Assembly: GCA_022385755.1 (NCBI GenBank)
Contig: MU278359.1
Span: forward strand, 563,859 to 627,858
Reading direction: 5' to 3'
Origin: Trametopsis cervina
Taxonomy: Eukaryota; Basidiomycota; Agaricomycetes; Polyporales; Irpicaceae
DNA length: 64,000 nt
The notes under the pieces are model-generated. The model was not told the DNA's origin. It searched no databases and saw nothing but the letters and a program-made list of their open reading frames with translations. The position numbers were made by a program, and so were the translations under genes. Positions 53,951-64,000 of the stretch are shown piece after piece; the stretch's first letter is position 1; every line of letters begins with the position of its first letter.

Positions 53951-56900
53951 ATGATCAACTATCGCCTTGTCATTGCGGCTGCTTGTGTTGCCATCGGCCT
54001 TATTTTGTATCTTTTCTATTGGAATCGCTTCATTGGATTCGTGCTAGGCCGGATAATCCGTTTCGTGTTTTGGAACCAGAAGGAGTCAAGCGTTTGGGTA
54101 AACATCGGTCAGTGCGATAATTCTTGCCCCCATCGTTGCGACTGAACACTCTGGCAGGTTCAATACACTTCTCCATACTTAGCGGTAGAATATTGCTCAA
54201 AGACTTCAGTTACCATTCCAGCAACCAGACTATTCGCATCGTGAAAGGACAAGTTAGCTGGAGATATTGGATACGTGCACCAGCAGACGAGGATGATCTC
54301 AGCCACGCCCGTGTCGTAGGAGAGGATGTTGGCAGTGCGTTGTAGTTTTTATTGGGATAGCCTCGAGCTCATTCCCGTTCAGGGAAGCCACAGAAGACCC
54401 CGCTGTCTTGTCGTGTGCACATGTCCTTTCATGGTCTAGAATGGTTTATATACAACAGGACAGCAGCCTATGACAACATTGTCTCGGCTATGGAACCTAG
54501 CTCTGTTCAAGGCGACGGAAACAGGGATGGTCGTGCAAGTATGGAAGGCATTGGTTCATTACGCAAGATCTTCAGCTGGACATCGGCCGTTCCGGATTGT
54601 GAGTTCAATTTGCCATAGGATGCAATGATACATAGCCTAACCACATGTATAGCGACACACATAGGGCCCCCCATCTCTCTTCTATCTTCTATCTACACTA
54701 AGACCCCAAATGTTCTGAAGGGATGGATTGAACGCTTGAAGCAGCAAATGCCGAACCTTGACCCCAAGGATCTCTTACCCCTTGGTATTGAAGTTAGGAA
54801 AGGCGCAATTATAGCTGGTAATGAGTCGACTCCTACGTTATTCGTCGCCGAATTTGAGAGTGCCGAGGGGACTTATGGCATTGTCGCCGTAATGCATTTC
54901 ACTTCACATTTTGGTTGAGCTCAACTCATTATACGCTATTGACAGTCGCGTTCCAAGTACGATCACTACAAGCAAGTGATCAACCTCAGATTCCACGACG
55001 CTATCGTCCACTTCGTAGACAATGACCGTTATGAGAGTCCCATGATAGCAACAGGCGAGATGCTCCAGCGCAGAGTGCAAGCCTCGGATCCACGGCCTCT
55101 TCGTTCGTTCTCGTATCTCACGTTCAAGCCCTTCTCTAAACTATGGCAGCGCTTCAAGTTATGGCAGAACATGTCGACCCATCGCCGAAACTCCCATTTC
55201 AATATGCATGGCGGTATAGGTGCATCGTGGAGTCGACGTAGGCCTCGTAAGGTAGTTGAAGACGAGACACCACTGGGCGTCGACTTTGCTGCACTGGAGT
55301 ATGCGAAGGAGCACAAGATCATGGAAGCCCCTATAGTCGAGTTCCTGTACTATGCCGATTGCGTTGGCCAAGTCCCAGGTATTGCTGAGCAGACCCGCGC
55401 AACTGAGGATCCCTTCGACATTGGCAATGGCGATCTGCCTCCCCAATGGGGCATAGATCTCGCCATCTGTGGTGGAATTATTCGATATGGGCCATGGGCG
55501 GACCGACAACGGTATAACGCTTTTCACCGTTCTCTTGCAATAATCTCATAATACTCGTAGCGCTATCCTTCAGCAGGCCTTCTTTCCGTCAACCTTCACC
55601 GATGCAACTCCGTTCGATCGACTCAAACCAGGCGATGCTCGGGTATGGCCCAGCTTGTCGATTTTGATCGAGCTCAAAGACGGTGTCACTGTTCAAATCC
55701 CTTTCCGTGAACCCTCCAAGGTCCGTTCATTCGCTCCTCGACGTTCTCTGCATTCAACTTGTCTGTAGAACTGGCAATGGGATGGTGAAGTTGATATACC
55801 GAACCGTCCACGAAAGCGTGAAGCAGCTTCTGTCCATGTGCGCGCTGGTGACAACTCGACGATTAGCTACAACATGCCTATGGTCGCTACTTCGAGGGGT
55901 TATGAACCGTCTCTCCATATTTCCCTCGACACGATCACCATTACATCGAGTCTCAATGACATTAGGATATTAGGGGCTGAGTCATGTGTGGTAAGACTTC
56001 AGTCCTAAGGTAACTGTTGCTACCGGGGACTTGGTACTGACTGTCGTACAGGTGCGGTGCGATCTTCCTTCTCCTTTACGTTGGAACGAACAGCGACAAT
56101 GGAATTTTTCCATATCCTTGAGGGATCCTATCATCTATATCCTGAGAGATCATATCAATATGTTCACTGATTTGGGAAAGGATTGGTCCTCAGGTCCCCC
56201 CAGCGACTATAATCGCTTCATTCCAATGCTTTACTCTTTGTCCGTCGAAATGAAGAACTACGATCTCAAGCTGTACGTGAATGACCACAATATTATTGAC
56301 AAGCCACTCATACCGGAAGAAAACGGTGCGTGATTTATCTGCCCACGGTTTTCTAGTGCTAATGGTTGAGTAGCGTTGTTATCGCTGCATGGAGCAATAT
56401 TGCGACAGACGGTTAGCATTCCCCTCACGAAGTACAGACCGGACTGCACTATGGTATCCTTTACTACGGAAGCTCCAGACGTGATGGTTTCCTTAACGTT
56501 GCCGAAATGGAACACTCGGAGTCTTTACGCTCAACCCCACAGGAGTAGTAGTATAGGTCGTATAGGTCGATTCCAGCTTGACGCGTCGTACTGCTACTTC
56601 GGCGAAGTACACCCTGAGAACATAGATCAGCTGAAGTTAATGTTTGCTGTAGGTTCCTGTCATTTATCATCGCTCTTAGACTGACACACTGCAATATATA
56701 GGGTACAGATGTAGTGTACAAGGCCTGTGGATGGACCATCCGCTACTTCATGAGTTTACGGAATAACTACTTCGGGTCATTTACACATTTCTCTACTCTT
56801 TACGAGTATCTGCAAAAAAGAGATGCCAGGCAACCCCTTGGTGATCCCGTGGATCTACAGTACCGGGAGGGTGGTGTGAGTGGATTGCATCACAGATTAT

Positions 56901-59900
56901 CCTCTATCTCACAATGGCATAGTCCAACACGCTCCAGGTTGAATTGGGTCTCTCACTCAACAAGGGACTCATAGTCGCTCCTGCCGGTTTACGTGGGTAT
57001 GAAGTAGACGCCAAAGGAACTGCAGATAGCAACGACATAGGCAGATGCACAATGCTCTCCCTCCCAGAACTGCAATTACAGCTCCGTTCACATGATTACT
57101 ACATGGGTCCGTTGTGTTTAAACGAAGAATATGGGCGTTGAACTCACCTTGGTGTGTAGAAATGAGCCTGAACGTTGATTGTATTGCCATCACCACACAT
57201 CCACACTGCGCCGAGGACTTGCGAGCCGCCTGGGCTACACAACGCAATGCAAAAGAAGTTATCATGATTGACGGTAAGCTCGTGGTGCTCAAATGATCAC
57301 ATGAGCTCACAGATGCGTAGGACTGGATATCGTGGCCCATCGACTCTTTGGTCCGTTGCCCCGCACTGCGACTTATTTCTGTATATGGGAGTTTCACGTT
57401 TGCAATGTTGCCGGCCATCTGACTGCCCTGGACGCCCGGACGCTGGCGGCTTCAGGTCGCCAATTTGGTCTCAACTTCACAGATCCCTTGAATGCTCCAG
57501 CACCAGAATATGAGATACCAACTGACCCGGATGGTGACTACTTTCTCGACCCTGTTTACATATACCCGACTGATGAGTCCTAGTTACCTTCTTCAAGTTT
57601 GCGGTAGATCAAGTGAATATTGTGTGGCACGCTGGCAACGCTGCAGCGGAGCTCTCTCTTCCGAAAGGTCTAAGACTTGACCACAATGATGTTGCCGGCA
57701 AGAACTACAAGTCGGTCACCAGTATTCGCATCCCGCAAGCATCAACAAAGCTCCTCATCTCTCGATCCGAGGATCAGAACGACTGGCATGAGGCGATGAA
57801 TGCTCGACTGGACCTGAATGTTGATATGTATTCTACTCCGCCGGGTTGGCAGGACAAGGCACGAGCTCAAAGCGAATTTCTCGCGGCTCAAGACAGTCAT
57901 ACGGAAAGAGTCATGTTCCTGTACATGCCGGACCAAGCCTTCCCTCATGACATCATGTCTACTGGTGAGTTCGCTGCTTTACATCACTTACACAGCCTGA
58001 CCGAATTGCCAGGTAGAGGGCTTCTGGATACAGACTTCTATTTGCCTCAGATTCGAATCCCGAAGGCACACAGTAGGTCTTCGATCGTCGACCATGATAT
58101 AAGAGATGTTCGTGTACCCAACGGCGGGTATGTGCCCAGTCCTCTGGCGCTCCCTCGTCACCTTGTAAGCTACTCGGACTCGGACGGGGAGGAATATGTA
58201 TCTGAAGCAGACCGAGATGCTCGCATTGCGTAAGTTAGCCAGCTCCAGACCCATCATTGCGGGTTTAATGTTTTACAGCCAGCTACGCCCTATCTCGCGG
58301 CTTGTGGTGCAGAACAGCGAAAATGACAGTATATCAAGCGGTGAAGAATCTGACACAGACGACTTAATAGAAGGGGATCATTCAGACAGTGAGGCGGAGA
58401 AGACAAAAGGTTCATCGGATCTCCCCTATGATGACATCGAGCTAACGGTGTGGCAATAGGGCCTATGCCTACCATCATTCCAGCTATCTCTCACTACGGC
58501 CGTCATGTTCGAAATTATGGCGCCCGTTTTCTCCGACGTCCGTCGTGGTGGCATGGCTCCCCCTTCCAGCTCAGACGAGTATGTCATCCAGGCTTTATGG
58601 CTGAGCATGTCTAATGGGGCCCTTTAGGATGGTCTATTTTCTCAGCAACCGTCTTCTGTGCGCAAGCTGGCAGAAGACTCCTCCACCCAAAGGTCTAATC
58701 ACGAGAACGCAGAATCCGCCTTGCTCCCTTCGAACATATCTGCTTTAACCAGTACCATTCGCATCGCCTCCAAGACGGGTCTTGTTATGACACTCACACC
58801 GCTTATCCTTCCAGCCTTGAGTGTTCTCTCCAGCGACGTTGTCGACAATGTGCGTTGCTTCCTATCTATGCGTGTATTTCATGATGTTCAAGCACTCTAA
58901 CAGCAACTCAGTCCTGAAATTCGCTTTGATGCACTCCTTGCTGATCATTTGCAGTCTGTCAAAGATGAAGATGGAGACGGCTCAGGCGCTACCATCTTCG
59001 ACATGTACCTCCAAAGTTTACATGTGACGATGATGCAGTTGCTCCCCGTCAGTTCCGCTGATATAGCCGACTCTCACCGTACCACAAGTACTCGCAGCCA
59101 GCGTCCGTCATACGCGGAAATCTTCTCTTCGGGCCTTCATGCGACGTCCGTCTCGAGAGACTCCCCCTGCAATATGGTATTAGCCGATCAGCTTGTGCTT
59201 GGATTTGGCGCGTATAATTCCCCAAGTCCAACTTGTCATGTGGCGTGTACTTCGAGTCGGGCATGGTTGCAAAATAAGGACGCATCGCTGACCTTAGGAC
59301 AAGTCAATGTCAACATAACTCAGTCCGCCTTTGCACAGTTGGTCCCTTCGGTCATAACGTTAGCCAGCTTCGCTCGTGAGCTGCAGCAGCCTTTGGCTGC
59401 GATCCGCACAGGGTGCACTTCCGAGTTAAATCACGAGATACTTGGCGAGGCTCTTCGACACGGTCAGGGCAGGATTACTCTTGACCCCCTGTCAACTATA
59501 CAACCTTCATATCTCATCCAGAGTGGACGGCCTCACCGAATGCGTACGGACCCAGGTTTTAAATACATTGTATCTCTCAGGCACCACCTGCAATTTCTGG
59601 ATCCATCCAAACTCCGAGAACTGTTCTCAACCTCCGCACACCCGCCTCCAGAGAATACAACGAGCGACTCGGCAACTTTGTTGAGGAAACATTTGGCGGA
59701 GTTTCTTGGGGATACAGAACCATTGTCCCATTCCTTGCATTCGCCTCTCGGGAAATTGCTCGGACGATCGACCCATGCAGAGACAAATAAGGACTCCGGT
59801 TACCAAAGCCTACAGCTCGACAGTGCTACTTTCAAACTCTTGCATCTCCGCGCCGTCGTCCAGTCAGAAGCTGGCATGTGCAGCGAATTCACCGTCGGAG

Positions 59901-62900
59901 CGGCCACTGTCTCTGCTCGCCTACGCTCTACTACGAGCTATCCCCACGGTCCTCTCAATCCAACCAAGAGTACTACCACCTTACTCTCGCTTGCGAAAGA
60001 CAAGGGACGACAGGACATCATGCACATAGGCGTCATCCTTTCCGTCGGTGACGTAACTTTGAGCATATATCCCTCCCTTGTGCCGTTTGCTCAAAGCATG
60101 GTTCATACCCTTAAGCTTTACCAAATAGGCACATTCGCCGCTCGAAGGGACTCTTCGCGTTCTCCCCCCAGGCCTACTCCGTTGAACAATAACCCAATAA
60201 TATACGTGGACTTCGCACTCACTACTCGATCAGTCAAGTTCAAGGCAAGTGCGGAAAAACTATTGGTTGAATATAAAACATCGGCCATCGATTTCGCCTC
60301 CACGCTACTCCTCAAACCTCCTAATCAAGCTAGGAGATCGTGGGATGTGTCGATGAATCACTCCATGGTTTTCGACGAAATCAGACTGCAGGCTTGCGCG
60401 GTTGCGGATATATCGTCTCCCAACGATCACGGTGTTCTAGCAGCTTTCATTCTTGGTGGAGGTCGTATTAGTGCGATTGTGAAGCGCGACTGGCAATCAC
60501 ATCCAACAGTACGACTAGCTGTTGGTCTGGACTACATCCACTTGAACGTCCCCCGCAGTGCTATCCGACTATATAGATTTATGGAGGAATGGAGAGCCGA
60601 CTATTTTCCAGGACTACAAGCGACTATACAAGATCTTCTTTCAGAGCTACAAGAATCCGCACAGTTCACAGATGCCAAACCTGCTCGCCGAGCACAGGGC
60701 TCCACTTATATCTCATTCCAGGTGGAGGCGAAGGCAACTTCGTTGCGTGTTTCACTCCAAGTCATGCGTGGAACATGGCTCTCGTGGGAAATGGGTCACA
60801 TCGTCACCTACGCCCTATACGAAAACAGCTCCTCCGCAAGAGATGCGCTCAATTTTGGTTTGCAGATTGCTTCCCAGAATTTTATCATATCCTCCAAAGA
60901 GCGTGCGTCAGATCCTGTGCCCAATACGCGGGTGAAAGTGCCTTTACCAACTTTCTCTGTAACATGCCATCACGACAAGGGTCGTATCGAAGGCCTTGCG
61001 CTCGTCGAGATGTTTACTGCGACTGTCAAGCCGTCGCATTGGGATACGTTGCTCACGGTACAGCAAAAATTCGGTCAGGACTTTAATGATCTTGTCTCGA
61101 TTATCGAAGAAAGCCGAAGCAAGGTCGTTCCCACCCAGAAAGAATACTCCCCTGAGTCATTGTGGCGATATCGGATATTGGCGAGAATGAAAGGATTCCG
61201 GGTTGGGCTTGAAAGCGGTCTCTCCACAATACTTCTGGAGTGCAACCACATTGGTGGTGCAATCACCAATGATCACGATCTTAAATGGCATGTTGAACTG
61301 TCTGATTTGACACTCGCTCTTGCTCCTCAAAAACTGAACATGCGAGTGCTACCACAAGCTTCTGACAAAGGCCGGCGTTCTGCTTTCGTATCGATCAACG
61401 CCCGTGTAGAGATGGAACAGCGAAAGGGCCAGGAGGGACATGTCATGAATGTCTCGGTGACCAAGATTCACGCAGTGATGCAACCCAGTTCTATTGGAGA
61501 ATTGGGCGATTTTGCCGACCATATCCAGGTAAGCTTTGCGAAGTCCAAAATGATCACGGCTCACCAGGCAAGCAGGCAGAGGTAGCGCTACGCGAGGAAC
61601 AACGCGCCCAAGATTTGGCCGAATTCAAGGAGAAAACTAGAAATTTGCTGCGAACTCTCGAGATCACAACGGAAAGCTCCCAGCTTCAGGACTCGAGCAT
61701 ATCTTGGGTTGATCAGCACTCCGTCGATATATCTGTGGCCAATATCGGCATTGCATTCCCGCTAACATTAAACCAGGACGTACGCAATCCTCCTTTGAGC
61801 CCGACAGATGAGGGAGCGGTCCGCGCATTTCTTTTTTCTGTCAAGTCAATCACCTTCAACTCACAGCGAGCTGAAACTGGAAAGGCAAGCATGAAAGGAT
61901 TCGCCTTCCAGTTTGTGTCTCGGTGAGATTCGATTGCCTTGGCGTTTGTCAACTAGGTCTAACCCATGCATCGTTACAGATTCCGGCAGACTGATGAACG
62001 TGACTTCTCAGGTCACAGTCATCCTGCTCGCAACCGGCTACTTTATCCCGAGATGGCTGCACGACTCAGGATAGAAAAGGATGGTAGCTCGAGGCAATTG
62101 CACGTAACAGCAGACGTTGATGGGTTCATTCTGGACGTCGAATCCTCTATTCCAACATACATCTCATCTTTGATAGATGTCTACCGCCACGGCATGGACC
62201 GAGTAGAGCGGTTCTCAACTATCCCCCGTACCCCCACTCAAGTCGCAGATGAGCATTCGCGGTCAAAGACAACGGAGACTGGGTGGAACAACCTTCTGAC
62301 GTCGAATATCTTCATGGCACTCACATTCGAGAGTGGCAGAGTCAGGCTATACAGCCAGGCGTACGTCGCGGCTGCAAGAACTCGCGCGATCTCCGTACTT
62401 GCCCGCGAACCTTCGGATGACCACTTCCGCGAGCTGGGTGCCGAAGTCTTCGATCTGCCTGTGGTGAGCGTCTGGGGAGAATATAGAGCTAGCCTAGCAG
62501 CGAGCAAGGTCTCAAGCAACCACGGACACATGGAGCCCTCCACACTTTTGTTCAAGAGCACAGTGCACTCCAGTCAGAACACCTTGCGGCCCACCTTACT
62601 ACCATTCCTGGGGGAAGTAGTCAAGAATGTCGAAGATAGGATGAGGCAAACAAGCAAGCAGGAAGCTCGTTCTCTCGCAGTAACAAGTCCTCGCGGTATT
62701 GCCTTACATCTGCCACACGATGACATCACAAATCCGGTGTCAAGCCTGCAAATTAGCCTCAGTTTGCGCATCGATCAATCGAAACTAGAGCTAAGCTGCC
62801 AGCCGGACGTAAATGTTATCGCGGGGCTTAATTGGGACAGCGGCGGCTTCGTCGTCAACATCTCCCCAGGTGCTCACAGAGTCACTTTCAGTGGAAGTGT

Positions 62901-64000
62901 GGGCGGACTGACTGTGGGCCTTAAACATGGTTTCCTCAGCGAAGACTGCATGAAGCTCCATGCTCGTAACCTTGCTTTCACTGTGGACTTTTCCAAGGCC
63001 CGAGGATCTACCGTGAGCTCTGTTTCAGTGGTATGCGACACAGAATTCTCTGGCGGCGTGAGGTTCTCGAGGCTACAGGACATACTATGTTTCAAAGCCG
63101 TATGGCTCGACCGCATACCTGTGTTATCTGCTCCTCCCGCCACGCCAAGCGCTCCAGGGCCAAGAAGCACTGGTCACACAAGCATTAATCTTGCTTCCTC
63201 AGGCCAGGAACTGACGACTGTATTAATCCTGCGGCTACGAGAGGTGCGCCTCGATATTGACCTTGGCCAATCAATCACGTCCATCCAACTCAACCTGCGT
63301 GACGCTATTCTTCGTACCCGGATGAATGAGGCAGTCTCTGAGGTCTCCTTGTCCGTCTCTGATGTTGCTGCCACAGCCAGCGGGAACGTTACGGGACAAA
63401 TAGATGTCCCAGGCTTTATGTTCCAGACTACCCGGAAGGAGCGTAGCTCTTCAGACAATAGCGGTCGTCTCCTGGACCTGCAGATGACGAGTGGGCCCTT
63501 GGTTATCGATTTGGAGTCTGAGTACCAGAAGATTCTGCTATATAGGTGCGTCTATGTAGTATTTGGGTCTATTTGTTGCTAAGGCAGCGTAGGGCGGAGC
63601 CGTTGGACATCCACATATACGACGATTGGTCGAGATTCAGTCCAATCATCGCAGCAGATGACAGACGCGTTCGCCTAACATTCACGGTGAAAGGATCTGC
63701 GGTGACGGCTGTAATGAGCGTTGGCACGGTCCCAAAGCTAGTGTCTTACGGAAACAAGTTCAAAGCGAACCTGAAAGCTCAGAAAGAAGGTGCACGGCGA
63801 GAATCTAAGGCATTCAGGATGGCAAACTCTCCTAAGCCGGAGAACCCCCTCTCAGAGGTAGCAAACGCCATCTTCAGCTCAGCACGCAATAAGCTCATGG
63901 AGGAGCCTGGGTTCGATGGAGCGATCGGTCAGAGACTGAGCCTGAAACTACAGACGCTCCAACTTGTCGTGTTCCCTCGCACTCTAACCGACCCAGAATT
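53951..64000 (+). CDS. csf1: Csf1 / BLTP1-type bridge-like lipid-transfer protein (partial, runs off right edge)
   Basis: Giant RBG-fold protein that moves phospholipids between membranes at contact sites (yeast Csf1, animal Tweek/BLTP1). ATG at 53951; first exons 53951-54107 and from 54158. An N-terminal anchor ('LVIAAACVAIGLILYLFYW') is followed by 'GSIHFSILSGRILLKDFSYH' and 'IVKGQVSWRYWIR', the diagnostic start of the family. Coding then continues through many short exons (for example 54976-55530, 56031-56330, 57613-58230) and larger ones (about 58920-61527, 61580-61925, about 61970-63545). The last visible exon begins at 63597 after a GTGCGT...GTAG intron and is open to the edge ('RAEPLDIHIYDDWSRF'). 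I did not fix every junction. More than 2700 residues are present and no disabling mutation was seen. The C terminus lies outside. Confidence 0.85.

Noticed and set aside
1..64000. CRISPR arrays, operons, riboswitches or bacterial-type promoters
   Set aside because: The DNA is clearly eukaryotic (spliceosomal introns, Kozak starts); no regular spacer arrays were seen.

Overview
This window is nuclear DNA of a filamentous basidiomycete, most likely a mushroom-forming Agaricomycete. Genes are dense and mostly divergent or convergent. They are cut by many 38-66 bp GT-AG introns with CTRAY-like branch points. The gene set (amidohydrolase paralogues, an RTA1-like transporter, a DUF6535-like protein, an ML/TRP channel, Csf1) is typical of that group. 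I could reassemble most genes across their introns so that exon lengths sum to an intact reading frame. Exon coordinates are given in the entries and are inferred by eye.

Region 1 (1-7400) is a nested transposable-element island. It holds the 5' part of a Copia-type gag leaving the left edge. Next is a roughly 3 kb element with long inverted arms (851-3869), split by a 312 bp Helitron whose empty site survives in the other arm. There is also a second inverted-repeat pair (1750-2230 / 6390-6842), a 21-bp minisatellite, a tRNA-like pol III box pair, a broken hypothetical gene (3901-5405), an AT-rich spacer and a second Helitron copy (6964-7257).

Region 2 (7396-32927) holds chromatin genes and a paralogue family. 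A Clr4/SUV39-type H3K9 methyltransferase (minus) starts head-to-head with amidohydrolase A (plus). A class II HDAC with an Arb2-type tail (Hda1/Clr3 type, minus) follows. Then come a four-helix membrane protein, amidohydrolase B (plus), ATP synthase OSCP (minus), phosphopantothenoylcysteine decarboxylase (plus) and amidohydrolase C (minus). The three amidohydrolases (944, 954 and 972 aa) are membrane-anchored, two-lobed proteins. The first lobe keeps the HxH metal motif and the second is a degenerate duplicate. They share conserved 11-12 nt microexons.

Region 3 (33236-46399) is looser. It has two intact inverted NAD(P)-dependent ketoreductase paralogues (33236-34439 and 45186-46399) with a decayed third copy between them, a DUF6535-like gene, an RTA1-type 7-TM protein and an ML/TRP-type channel.

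Region 4 (46493-64000) is genome maintenance and membrane biology. It contains ERCC1/Rad10, a 1159-aa PIP/SIM-bearing helical protein that I tentatively relate to Nse6/SLF2 (Smc5/6 loader), a Dsc4-like DUF1746 protein, a twin-CX9C NDUFAF8-like protein, and the large bridge-like lipid-transfer protein Csf1, which runs off the right edge. The Rad10 gene and the Nse6-like gene both carry ACGCGT (MluI cell-cycle box) motifs just upstream, which suggests shared G1/S expression.
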